Source: an uncultured Clostridia bacterium
GTDB lineage: Bacteria; Bacillota; Clostridia; Oscillospirales; Ruminococcaceae
DNA: 42,071 bases
Direction of reading: 5' to 3'
Assembly: GCA_944382875.1 (NCBI GenBank)
Contig: CALWNQ010000021.1
Coordinates: 1-42,071 of the forward strand
The translations under genes and the position numbers were made by a program. Position 1 is the stretch's first letter. Each line of letters begins with the position of its first letter. The notes under the pieces were generated by a model, which searched no databases, was not told the origin of the DNA, and saw nothing but the letters and a program-made list of their open reading frames with translations. Positions 18,401-26,379 of the stretch are shown here, one piece after another.

Positions 18401-19119
18401 AGGATGCGGGTGTCGGAAAGCGCAGTTTTGTAGTTTTGTTCAGATACCCAGGTGCGGTAGGCAAACAGCGATACGATACATAAAACTGCCGCTAAGCCTC
18501 CTATTCCAGCGGTGGAAATCAGGGTGTTTCGTTTGCGGATGCGGCGTTGGTGGCGCCGGAACAGCTCATCGTAACTGCATCCCAGAAGCGGTGCCGCTAC
18601 TCGCAAAAATTCGGTGCGGAGTTTTTTCCTGATCTGGTGTGGGGAAGGTGCGCGCACGTCGGCGCTGAGCGGCTCCACGCGCTGGCTATACAGGCCGCTG
18701 CTGCCGTCCGGCAGAAGGATCTGCCGCTCCTCCCAGCAGAGCCGATCCGGGAAAACTTTATCCGGCTGCCCGGATACCAGCATGGTAAGGATATGGTCAT
18801 TCTGGCCGTTGTGGAGCTTTTTAAAATAGCGAATCTCTTCCTCGCACCAGGCGGATTCCCGCGTTTTTTCGGAGCAGATGACAATCAGGTAGCGGGAGCT
18901 TTCCAGCGCGCGGCGGATGTCTGCTCCCAGGTCGCCGCTGGTGGGCAGCTCGCTTTGATCCCGGAAAATGCGCCGGATCCGGTTTGTATTGCGGCAAACA
19001 GTGCCGCGGGGCGGTTTGTAATTTTCCAGCAGTTCCTGCAGCCGGATGGCAACAGTCTTGTCCGGTTCACAGTGCCGGTAGGAAATAAACGCGTCATAGG
19101 CATATTGCGGAGATTCCAT
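15472..19119 (-). CDS. TIR-domain membrane protein with beta-propeller-like and PDZ-like regions
   Basis: 1215 residues; the ATG at 19119 follows an AGGAGG site. Residues 5-150 form a TIR domain: YDAFISYRH, RIFRDQSELPTSGDLGADI, SRYLIVICSEKTRESAWCEEEI. W91-C92-x-x-E95 places a glutamate where NAD-cleaving TIRs have the catalytic residue. One membrane span lies at about 199-221. A short helical repeat follows (GEDYAASQSPQEALAYFAEALSL). Residues about 280-870 are repetitive beta-strand blades like a WD/propeller, with many VAVSSNAAVVAYGG-type strands. Then a helical section, and at about 1135-1205 a PDZ-like end (GIQVTSLSPEASQTGILQDDIIRMANG). TIR enzymes in bacteria often act in defence or signalling; for this large membrane form the role is unknown. 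Confidence 0.78.
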   Translation of the reverse strand: MESPQYAYDAFISYRHCEPDKTVAIRLQELLENYKPPRGTVCRNTNRIRRIFRDQSELPTSGDLGADIRRALESSRYLIVICSEKTRESAWCEEEIRYFKKLHNGQNDHILTMLVSGQPDKVFPDRLCWEERQILLPDGSSGLYSQRVEPLSADVRAPSPHQIRKKLRTEFLRVAAPLLGCSYDELFRRHQRRIRKRNTLISTAGIGGLAAVLCIVSLFAYRTWVSEQNYKTALSDTRILQGEDYAASQSPQEALAYFAEALSLSPEQSAASAGAALLLQDWHWPVWESETAGIVTQGAILPAGAVSACGDFLLFQDTDGWYATGTDGTNPARIEADGTVFAGASAGYWTFRGNESFLFYHPETKIMLELPFPTEQSSGISEPTGLETPTALAVSSNAAVVAYGGYLSRYEWDETGSPHETARIDLADIFPEDAAEQVLMPQHQFWLSEDARYLLVSAGSHVMLAETETLFVRMRVQQYHSALTGAAFSADGETIALLYGNPYHIAGWNTGSSFAVYNTDGELLFASEQNPRELIRGAQFDPENPARLLVWGRDFVRVWDWTQPREILAPLLSDEIESAAMLPEGIIAVQTGEIVTTYNVIRPDIQTDLPQELPSLPDTSAWLTAQTETGMTLELSGLELILWNKDGTEADRCRLPAQAEKVALLPEENAVVAYSRFLPVLVRILLDAQNGKLGEPQQLDTGGSAISAVWPLSSLFAAETPEGSLLLYEEEEAPKIRITPQQSGTLSALLCDGEQRYLAAVLEEKQAESGSVSFETAGAVEIWDLQNGLLLETVPANGEISAASFTETGALCWQDKTGLHSRQLVFPEPDRAAVAMLQNLSCLETGEKQELISKQPSSLPERTGNWGSLITGWQKGWLESGTDQTETADSSSQEALPEASAIINELQAAEDYGTDAWFERTESLWKEMEQGKVSFEILDADNLYTLVNNAARTEGLMGWMGSAISGLRNAYRYAAEMGIDLTFSNYTSNLLATLDDTRDYDGEIDAALREIASFLETNPDIQLQYSALYSQTIAGILAGEAGADELLGLAEVCMQNPETELLAAEPMLFASLMTGDAQSAADTANQWIAMLRSALGEDSYAEDLLLDWLSFAAALNWREKISSETLASWINALDAKAGIQVTSLSPEASQTGILQDDIIRMANGTPIASPQHFQRLREEGGAWEAGILRSGEEFSLSMPGNTTFGGKPAVVFPAQ

Positions 19120-19339
19120 CAGCAGCGCCTCCTTTTTTTCATTATATCATAATCCTTTTTAATTGTGATGCGGTAAATATTCCGTTTCATGCAGAAATCT
19201 GCATAAAATAAGCCTTTCTGACGCAGGAAAAACGAAATAACGGATCTTTTTTGGCGATTCTGTCATCATTTGACATTTTCTGCTAAAAATAGATCAAAGA
19301 TTTTCAAAAATATTTGTCATAATTTGTGCAGAAAAATTG

Positions 19340-19368
19340 TTGAAAACAAAGAAAACATGTGTTAAAAT
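19340..19368 (+). promoter_or_regulatory. Sigma-A promoter of spo0A; AT-rich 280-bp upstream region
   Basis: TTGAAA (19340-19345), 17 bp, TAAAAT (19363-19368), 32 bp before the GTG start. The rest of 19120-19400 is AT-rich and shows no further gene. No clear sigma-H promoter or exact TGTCGAA (0A box) was found by eye. Confidence 0.6.
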
Positions 19369-19400
19369 ATGAATAAATCAAACAAAAGGAGGAAAAGCGC

Positions 19401-20183
19401 GTGGACTTTCGGAAAAAAGTCCTGATCGGAGATAATTCTGCCGATTTTGGAGCAATTTGCAAAGATTCTCTTCGGGAAAAAGGGTATGAGGTGCTGCTTC
19501 AAAAGAAGGACGGAAAAGAAATCCTGTCCGCTATTTCTTCTGAAAAGCCAGACCTTGCCGTGATCAGTATGACAATGGCACACGGCGATGCGTTGAGCGT
19601 GATCCATAACTGCCGGATGCGCGGTATCGGGACTGCCTTTATCGTTACATCCCCGTTCCAGAACGCCATGGTTCTGCGGGAGCTGATGCAGCAGAATAAC
19701 TGCTACTTTATGCTCGAGCCGTTCGACATGGAGGAGCTTTACGAGCGGATCGATGTAATGGCTGGCCGCGAATCGGGTGTTTCACGGGAATCCGCCCGTG
19801 TCGTTTACACCCGTCACGATCTGGAGCTGATGATTACCGATATTATGCATGATATCGGTGTCCCGGCGCACATCAAAGGGTATCACTACCTTCGGGAAGG
19901 AATTTACCTTTGTATCTGCAACATCAACATGATTAATTCGGTGACAAAAGAGCTGTATCCCGCGATTGCCAAGCATTTTGGCAGTACAGCTTCGCGTGTG
20001 GAACGTGCTATTCGCCATGCCATCGAGGTGGCGTGGGATCGCGGCGATGTGGATGTGTTAAACTCCTATTTTGGATATACTATCCAGAACAGCCGTGGGA
20101 AGCCCACAAACTCCGAGTTTATCGCCATGATTTCCGACCGGATCCGGATGCAGATCCAGGGCGGGGAAATTATCAACGCATAA
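19401..20183 (+). CDS. spo0A: Spo0A-type sporulation regulator with a non-canonical receiver
   Basis: 260 residues from GTG 19401 behind AAAGGAGG. The C-terminal half is unmistakable Spo0A effector domain: DIMHDIGVPAHIKGYHYLREGI, ITDIM, STASRVERAIRHAIEVAWDRGD and KPTNSEFIAMISDRIR. The N-terminal receiver aligns in register with B. subtilis Spo0A, but key residues differ. The phosphorylated Asp56 is Ser56 (PDLAVISMTMAH versus PDVLVLDIIMPH), the acidic pair DD is D11-N12, and the conserved Lys of KPFDM is Glu106 (EPFDM); Ser84 aligns with the Thr switch residue. It therefore probably cannot be phosphorylated in the usual way. It is monocistronic with its own promoter. It could be the sole Spo0A or a paralogue. 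Confidence 0.88.
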   Translation: MDFRKKVLIGDNSADFGAICKDSLREKGYEVLLQKKDGKEILSAISSEKPDLAVISMTMAHGDALSVIHNCRMRGIGTAFIVTSPFQNAMVLRELMQQNNCYFMLEPFDMEELYERIDVMAGRESGVSRESARVVYTRHDLELMITDIMHDIGVPAHIKGYHYLREGIYLCICNINMINSVTKELYPAIAKHFGSTASRVERAIRHAIEVAWDRGDVDVLNSYFGYTIQNSRGKPTNSEFIAMISDRIRMQIQGGEIINA

Positions 20184-20187
20184 TGTT

Positions 20188-20228
20188 AAAATCTGCCGGA
20201 AGTATTTGCTTCTGGCAGATTTTCTTTT
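20188..20228 (+). terminator. Terminator of spo0A
   Basis: AATCTGCC-GGAAG pairs with CTTCT-GGCAGATT (one G-U) and is followed by TTTCTTTTT. Confidence 0.8.
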
Positions 20229-20333
20229 TGCCAATTATTTGAAAAAACGAATAAAATTCAGAAAATTGGGCGAGTATACAAAAAATAATTCCTTTTATAT
20301 CCGATATTTGGCGAATTATTTTTTAAAAACCGC

Positions 20334-20362
20334 TTCAATTTGCGCGAATAATGTGCTAAAAT
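20334..20362 (+). promoter_or_regulatory. Possible promoter of the ATPase-VOR operon
   Basis: Extended -10 TGC-TAAAAT at 20354-20362, with a weak TTCAAT 17 bp upstream. The operon start codon is about 35 bp downstream. Confidence 0.45.
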
Positions 20363-20397
20363 AGAATTTAACACCGAAAACGGAAGGAGGCTTGCCT

Positions 20398-21060
20398 GTG
20401 CAGCTCAACCGCAGGGTTAACCTGATTACTGGTCATTACGGCAGCGGAAAAACCAACCTGGCGGTCAATCTGGCGATGGACGCCAGAAAACAGGGCAAAA
20501 GCGTGGCGATTGTGGATCTGGATATTGTGAACCCATATTTTAGAACCGCCGATTTTGCCGACGTTCTGACAGCAGAGGGAATCCGGGTGATTGTCCCCAC
20601 CTATGCTAACAGCAATCTGGATATTCCGGCGCTGACAGGCGCTGTGGATTCCGTCTTTACCGGGGATGAGGACTGCGTGATTATCGACGTGGGCGGCGAT
20701 GATGCCGGGGCTATCGCGCTGGGACGTTACGCTCCTAAAATCAGCCGGGAACCGTATGACCTGTTTTATGTGATTAACCACTGCCGCTACCTTACCTCTA
20801 CCCCGGAGGAAGCGCTCGGCGTGCTGCGGGATATCGAGGCGGTATCGCGGCTTTCGGCAACCGGGATCCTCAACAATACCAATTTGGGGGAGGAAACCAC
20901 TCCTGCGCTGATTGAAGCATCGGCGTCCTTTGCAAAGGAGGTTGCCGGGCTGGCAAATTTGCCGCTTTGTGCCACTGCTTATGATGAGCGGCTCCCCGCG
21001 CCCGATCTCCCGAATGGCTACCCGGTTAAGGTATATGTCAAAAAAATATGGGAGACCTGA
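20398..21060 (+). CDS. ParA/MinD-like P-loop ATPase heading the VOR operon
   Basis: 220 residues. GTG 20398 is chosen because AAGGAGG lies 7 nt upstream; a TTG at 20392 would be too close to it. Walker A with the family lysine is GHYGSGKTNLAVNLA. VDLDIVNPYFRTADF and VIIDVGGDDAGA match the second and Walker B regions of the MinD/Mrp/CobQ group. There is no DNA-binding or membrane-targeting segment. The next gene, 33 bp on, encodes a ferredoxin-like subunit, followed by the oxidoreductase subunits. A role in assembly or activation of this Fe-S/TPP enzyme is inferred from context only. Confidence 0.75.
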   Translation: MQLNRRVNLITGHYGSGKTNLAVNLAMDARKQGKSVAIVDLDIVNPYFRTADFADVLTAEGIRVIVPTYANSNLDIPALTGAVDSVFTGDEDCVIIDVGGDDAGAIALGRYAPKISREPYDLFYVINHCRYLTSTPEEALGVLRDIEAVSRLSATGILNNTNLGEETTPALIEASASFAKEVAGLANLPLCATAYDERLPAPDLPNGYPVKVYVKKIWET

Positions 21061-21093
21061 CCGGCTCCCTTGATCAGGAAAGGAAGGACCATT

Positions 21094-21300
21094 ATGGCAA
21101 AAGTAACCATCAATCAGGACCGCTGCAAAGGCTGTGGTCTCTGCGTGTCGGTCTGCCCCAAGAAAGTGCTGATCCTCAACCAGGAAAAGCTCAACCGGAA
21201 GGGCTATAACCCGGCGGAACCCGTGAAAATGGAAGATTGTATCGGCTGCGCCATGTGCGCGACCATGTGCCCCGACTGTGTCATTACAGTAGAAAAATAA
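21094..21300 (+). CDS. vorD: 2-Oxoacid:ferredoxin oxidoreductase delta subunit (2x[4Fe-4S] ferredoxin)
   Basis: 68 residues from ATG 21094 behind AGGAAGGA. Two complete clusters are visible: CKGCGLCVSVCPKK and CIGCAMCATMCPD, each CxxCxxCxxxCP. It carries electrons from the TPP-containing catalytic subunits to soluble ferredoxin. The order delta-alpha-beta-gamma is that of VOR/KOR operons. Confidence 0.88.
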   Translation: MAKVTINQDRCKGCGLCVSVCPKKVLILNQEKLNRKGYNPAEPVKMEDCIGCAMCATMCPDCVITVEK

Positions 21301-21323
21301 TCAGGGAAGGATGATTCGTAACC

Positions 21324-22385
21324 ATGGCTGAAAAATTTTTGATGAAAGGGAATGAAGCGCTCGCAGAAGCTGCCATCCGCAGCGGCTGCCGCCATTTCTT
21401 CGGATACCCCATTACCCCCCAGACCGAAGTTGCCGCCTATATGGCAAAACGGATGCCCAAAATTGGCGGAACTTATCTGCAGGCGGAAAGTGAAATCGCC
21501 GCCATTAATATGGTGCTTGGCTGTGCCTCAACCGGCGCACGCGCCATGACCTCCTCCTCTTCGCCCGGAATCAGCCTGAAAGGCGAGGGGATTTCCTACA
21601 TCATTGGTTCCGACCTGCCTTGCCTGATTATCAACGTCATGCGCGGCGGCCCCGGACTCGGCGGTATCCAGCCTTCTCAGGCGGACTACTGGCAGGCTAC
21701 CAAAGCCCCCGGCCACGGCGACGGACAGATTCTCGTCTTTGCGCCTTCTTCGGTACAGGAAATCGTCGACCTGGTTGCAAAGGCCTATGACCTCGCCGAA
21801 ACCTACCGGATGCCCGCCATGCTGCTCGCCGACGGTATGCTTGGCCAGATGATGGAACCGGTGGAATTCCCCGAAGTGGAACCTGCTGTCCATGACAAAT
21901 CCTGGGCGCTCACCGGCACCAAGGGCAAGCGCAAGCCCAACATCATCAACTCGCTGTACCTCCAGCCCAAAGAACTGGAAGATACCGTGAAAGCGCGGTT
22001 CAAACGCTATGAGATCATCCAGGAAAAAGAAGTGATGATCGAAGAATACAAGATGGAAGACGCGGAATATGCCGTCTGCGCTTACGGCGCGATGGCCCGC
22101 ATCGTCAAAACAGCCGTTGTGAAAGCCCGTGAAAAAGGCATCAAAGTTGGCCTGCTCCGCCCGATTACCCTCTGGCCTTTCCCGCAGAAAGAAATTGCGG
22201 CTTACGGTCCCAAGATGAAATCGATGCTCTGCGTGGAAATGAGCATGGGACAGATGGTGGAAGATGTCCGTCTGGCTGTCAACGGCAGCTGCCCGGTTTC
22301 CTTCTTTGGACACACCGGCGGCGTGATTCCCAGCCCTGCAGAAGTGCTGGCTGAAATTGAAAAAATGGCAGGAGGTGCCAACTAA
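21324..22385 (+). CDS. vorB: 2-Oxoacid:ferredoxin oxidoreductase alpha subunit (VorB/KorA type)
   Basis: 353 residues, normal length. The N-terminal [28 protein letters not shown] and the [28 protein letters not shown] segment are typical of the pyrimidine-binding domain. [21 protein letters not shown] follows, and the C-terminal half is the transketolase-like domain ([17 protein letters not shown]). Branched-chain 2-oxoacids (VOR) seem likely because the subunit is short and separate from gamma, but 2-oxoglutarate (KOR) cannot be excluded. It is 2 bp from the beta gene. Confidence 0.85.
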   Translation: MAEKFLMKGNEALAEAAIRSGCRHFFGYPITPQTEVAAYMAKRMPKIGGTYLQAESEIAAINMVLGCASTGARAMTSSSSPGISLKGEGISYIIGSDLPCLIINVMRGGPGLGGIQPSQADYWQATKAPGHGDGQILVFAPSSVQEIVDLVAKAYDLAETYRMPAMLLADGMLGQMMEPVEFPEVEPAVHDKSWALTGTKGKRKPNIINSLYLQPKELEDTVKARFKRYEIIQEKEVMIEEYKMEDAEYAVCAYGAMARIVKTAVVKAREKGIKVGLLRPITLWPFPQKEIAAYGPKMKSMLCVEMSMGQMVEDVRLAVNGSCPVSFFGHTGGVIPSPAEVLAEIEKMAGGAN

Positions 22386-22387
22386 TC

Positions 22388-23142
<755 letters not shown>

Positions 23143-23146
<4 letters not shown>

Positions 23147-23679
23147 TTCTCAACATGCTGATTGCCGGTTTCGGCGGACAGGGCGTCCTGTTTATGGGCA
23201 AGGTTGCCGCCTACACTGCTATGGTGCAAGACCGTAATGTTTCCTGGCTGCCTTCCTATGGCCCGGAAATGCGCGGCGGCACTGCGAACTGCTCGGTTTG
23301 TATCGACGACGAGCCGATTGGCTGTCCGCTGGTGCTCGAGCCGGAAACGTTGGTTGTACTGAATGCGCCTTCTTATGACAAATTTGTGGGAAGTGTACAG
23401 CCCGGCGGCAAGATCTTTATCGACAGCGCGCTGATCGACGCAAAGTGTGATCGTGCGGATATTACAGCGTATTACATCCCCTGCACGCAGATGGCAAAGG
23501 ATGAAGGACTGGATGGTCTGGCGAACATTATTATGCTGGGCAAAGTGCTGCGGGAAACCGGGTTTACTACTTTTGAAGTCCTTTGCGAAGCGATGAAAAA
23601 GTGCGTACCTGCTAAGAAAGCACATCTCGTTGAAGCAAACCTGAAAGCGCTGAAGCTTGGTTTTGATTACGCGGAATAA
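23143..23679 (+). CDS. vorC: 2-Oxoacid:ferredoxin oxidoreductase gamma subunit
   Basis: 178 residues. [19 protein letters not shown] and [26 protein letters not shown] are hallmarks of the POR gamma domain, which binds the CoA side of the reaction. Translationally coupled to the beta subunit and last in the operon, directly followed by a terminator. Confidence 0.9.
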
Positions 23680-23682
23680 TGA

Positions 23683-23717
23683 AAATTGTCCGGTGATTTT
23701 CACCGGACAATTTTTTT
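23683..23717 (+). terminator. Intrinsic terminator of the VOR operon
   Basis: AATTGTCCGGTGA and TCACCGGACAATT form a perfect stem with a short T loop, followed by TTTTTTC. Confidence 0.9.
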
Positions 23718-23727
23718 CAAAAAACTG

Positions 23728-23756
23728 TTGACAAATTTGCCGCTGTATGCTATAAT
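23728..23756 (+). promoter_or_regulatory. Consensus sigma-A promoter of the initiator tRNA gene
   Basis: TTGACA, 17 bp, TATAAT with an upstream TGC: a perfect consensus, ending 30 bp before the tRNA. Confidence 0.9.
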
Positions 23757-23786
23757 AAAAAAGCTCCAATGAGAGTAACTGAATAT

Positions 23787-23861
<75 letters not shown>

Positions 23862-23863
<2 letters not shown>

Positions 23864-23955
23864 CATCCGAAACTGTCTCTTGAATAATTCAAGAGGCAGT
23901 TTTTCTTTATAAAAAAATTACTCCATACTTGTTTTAGCATGGAGTAGAAGAATAT
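23862..23955. repeat. Boundary repeat R1 (second half only): tRNA tail plus two terminator hairpins
   Basis: CACATCCGAAACTG, then hairpin 23871-23884/23889-23902 with a T-run, then a second hairpin 23921-23927/23940-23946. From 23862 it is nearly identical to 35414-35515 and continues as homology into the adjacent small membrane-protein gene. It terminates the tRNA transcript on plus and the membrane-protein gene on minus. Confidence 0.85.
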
Positions 23956-24359
23956 TAAATTCCCATAGATCTTGCCAGCATAGCAGCCACTACAAAATAA
24001 ATAATAAGAGGAATCAGAATAAAATAGACTGTAAGGCATATGAATAACGGAATCAAATAATGGTATCGATTATAGGGGCAATACGCGATTTCCAACCATA
24101 GTTTTTTAAGGTTGACCGTAGGTTTATCAAAAAGGTTTAGCCATACAGCCGGTTGAGTAATCCAAAGTTGATACCATGGTTCTAAAATACAATCTACTTG
24201 ATAGAAATCGTAGCAATTTTTAAAGACTAGTATCACGATAAAAAAAAGAAGGGTAGCTTGCCAGAAAGCTTTTCCATACCATGACATCCAGGTTTTCTTC
24301 CGATACTGGTAATGTTGGAAGTTTTTTAGTACGTTTGCTTTCCTTCGGAAAACTGGCAT
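23955..24359 (-). CDS. Small membrane protein, paralogue of 35509-35913 (possible immunity protein)
   Basis: 134 residues with a basic N-terminus (MPVFRRKANVLKNFQHYQYRKK), one hydrophobic span at about 34-50 and a strong C-terminal hydrophobic pair at about 97-128. It is nearly identical along its length to the protein at 35509-35913. GGAGAG precedes the ATG. In the other copy the gene follows a type-44-like toxin domain and another membrane protein; here the toxin is deleted, leaving this as an orphan. An immunity role is an inference from that arrangement; it might instead help export. Confidence 0.6.
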   Translation of the reverse strand: MPVFRRKANVLKNFQHYQYRKKTWMSWYGKAFWQATLLFFIVILVFKNCYDFYQVDCILEPWYQLWITQPAVWLNLFDKPTVNLKKLWLEIAYCPYNRYHYLIPLFICLTVYFILIPLIIYFVVAAMLARSMGI

Positions 24360-24747
24360 ACATTATCTCTCCGTTTGCATGATTTCTGTGCTTGGATTCC
24401 GTTGAATTTCTTCCCATTTCATAATACGCAAATGGTTTGGATATGTCAAGATCTGTGCAAGAACCGGCGGCAAGAGTGTATAACTGCTGGGATAATTTTT
24501 CTATCTCTTCCTGTGAAGTGCTGGCATCCCGTTTCTTCATTACATCTAAGATCTGCCGGTCTGAATCAGATAGATTAGAAGGATGAACGATTTCTCCATC
24601 AATTAATAAAGGGTTTTGCAAATTTTTCAAATCAAAGTAATAGTATTTTGTCCCTTGGGTAACACTTTCTCTGTTTGAAATATATTTCATCCTTGATCGA
24701 TGTACCGGTAAATCCATGCCGAGTAAGCAGAATAATCTATCCAACAT
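24220..24747 (-). pseudogene. Deleted toxin-like gene (N-terminal region only)
   Basis: Residues 1-113 match the region preceding the toxin domain of the 36364-36897 gene (ILDVMKKRDASTSQEEIEKLSQQLYTLAA and DISKPFAYYEMGR). After that match the frame runs into the upstream region and 5' part of the membrane-protein gene in another frame and is not homologous. Compared with the 36-kb copy, the toxin domain and the first membrane-protein gene are missing. No good ribosome binding site precedes the ATG. Confidence 0.65.
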
Positions 24748-24905
24748 GGTGCTTTTTTCGTAATTTTCAATGAATTAAGAGTCTTTAAAAAGTAATAGAA
24801 GCGGCATCGGCATTTTATCCAATGTAACACCTTTTATATTGTTGTAAATTTTATTGTTATTTTATTCTTTCGGGAAAAAATCTTAAAATTGTACAGCTTT
24901 TTCTG

Positions 24906-24926
24906 TCAGTAATTTTGTACAGGAAA
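24906..24926 (+). repeat. Boundary repeat R5 (first half only)
   Basis: TCAGTAATTTTGTACAGGAAA matches the first box of R2-R4 but is not followed by the CACATCCG half. Instead a short GTGGC/GCCAC hairpin (24931-24945) follows. Confidence 0.7.
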
Positions 24927-24952
24927 TAAAGTGGCCTAAAGCCACGGCAAAT

Positions 24953-24986
24953 ACGCATACTCACATTGGTGAGTGTGCGTTTTCTT
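24953..24986. terminator. Terminator hairpin in the module 1 gap
   Basis: ACGCATACTCAC pairs with GTGAGTGTGCGT (one G-U), then TTTCTTTTT. The surrounding 24748-25027 is AT-rich and shows no other feature. Confidence 0.7.
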
Positions 24987-25027
24987 TTTGGCATCGAAAA
25001 AGTCAGATTTTATATGTTTTTCTTCTA

Positions 25028-25081
25028 TTGACAATTTATAAAATATATGATACATTACATGTAATAAGTATATACATGTAT
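25028..25081 (+). promoter_or_regulatory. Promoter with two palindromic operator-like boxes
   Basis: TTGACA (25028-25033), 17 bp, TACATT (25051-25056). Two 10-bp palindromes, TTACATGTAA (25055-25064) and ATACATGTAT (25072-25081), have centres 17 bp apart and overlap the -10 and start region, as a repressor site would. The downstream genes are decayed, so it may be a relic. Confidence 0.5.
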
Positions 25082-25206
25082 TTTATAAGTTTGCAAGTAG
25101 AATACATGCCGGGAATCAATTTTTGTGAGATAATTATGCTACTGTTTCATTCGAAAGAAATCTATCAAATCGTAAAATCAGCGACCCCTGTTTCCTCTGC
25201 GGATTT

Positions 25207-25965
25207 GTGCAGTTCTTCAGTCCGATACGGATTATCGGTCGATATGGAGGAGCGTGTGGAATCTTATCTGCTTCAGGGAAACCAAAAGAATATCTCTTCT
25301 TTTCTTATGAAGGGGCTTTGATCAATTTCTTCTCTCATTACCAAGTGGAGCGTTATCCGGGAAATTTGCTGACGGAACCGGAAAGCCTGTTTGGCTGTCA
25401 GTGGCTCCGGTTCCACACGATGCAGATGAACCCTGCTGGACAGAACGGCCGATGCTGCCAGGGTATGGCGTGGCAGGTATTCCCCGAAAAAGAGCCTGAA
25501 ACATGCAGGTTTTTTGCAACGTATCTGAAAGACACAATTCCTGTTTCTGTGTGGGAAACGGAATCGCTCAAATGCCAGATTCAGGCGTATGCGCCTGAGA
25601 ATGCAGATGAAAAAACCTCTGCTATTCTGTATACGATTGAAATTTGCAACAAGTCCGAGGAATATCAGAGTGGCAACGCGATGTTCTGTACAGATTTGGT
25701 AAACCAGCATTATCAGATTCACAGCGCAGCTTCTGATTCCATTGTCTTGCAGAGAAAAGACACAAATACGCCTGTGTATCCATATATCGGTATCTTTTCT
25801 GTCTGCCCTGATCACTGTGAAACAGACCAAACACGATGCTGCTTGAAATGGAATTATTCGCTTGCGCCTAAATCCAGCTGTACTTTTGAGGTAACCATCT
25901 GTAGGTTGATACCGCAAAAGAACGGGAACGCGGCTTCCGGCAGGCACTTGCAGATCACGGGATAG
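25207..25965 (+). pseudogene. Truncated gene, possibly a glycoside hydrolase beta-sandwich region
   Basis: The open stretch has a beta-strand-rich character (FATYLKDTIPVSVWETESLKCQIQAYAPENADEKTSAILYTIEICN), like the accessory sandwich domains of large glycosidases. I do not recognise the family. Upstream coding seems split between two frames (25108-25321 and this one). At about 25910 the frame crosses into a LacI-family remnant in another frame, so the 3' part of the gene is lost. Confidence 0.4.
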
Positions 25966-26336
25966 AGCTTCCGGAACAATACTACCTTCATCTGAAAAAT
26001 GATGCGGAAACAATAGATGCCCTCTCGCGTATCCGTGTCGATTATACTGCCATCTGCGCCTATTCTGATATACCTGCTATGGCAGCGTATCAGTATGTGC
26101 TCCGTTCCGGACGCAGTGTGCCGGACGATGTATCCATTATGGGGTACAGCAATTTTAAACAGTCTGAAATTTTTTACGGGGGGCTTACGACCATCGCAAT
26201 GCCCACCTATGAAATGGGGGAAAAGGCTGCCGGTATGATCTTGGAGTATTCTGCGGGCAATCGGGAAGCTCTGGGGCAGATCGTGATGGATGTTCAGCTG
26301 GTTGAACGGCAGTCTGTCCAGGCAAAACCGGTTTGA
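25911..26336 (+). pseudogene. LacI-family regulator remnant (C-terminal effector domain only)
   Basis: Open in the frame of 26079 from about 25911: RERGFRQALADHGIELPEQYY, AICAYSDIPAMAAYQYVLRSGRSVPDDVSIMGYSN and GLTTIAMPTYEMGEKAAGMI are typical of the periplasmic-binding-protein-like half of LacI regulators. The DNA-binding domain and first half are missing, replaced by the unrelated fragment upstream. It cannot act as a normal repressor. Confidence 0.75.
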
Positions 26337-26379
26337 CCTGCCGGTGTCTGCACTAATACGAAATGAAAGAGGATTATAT

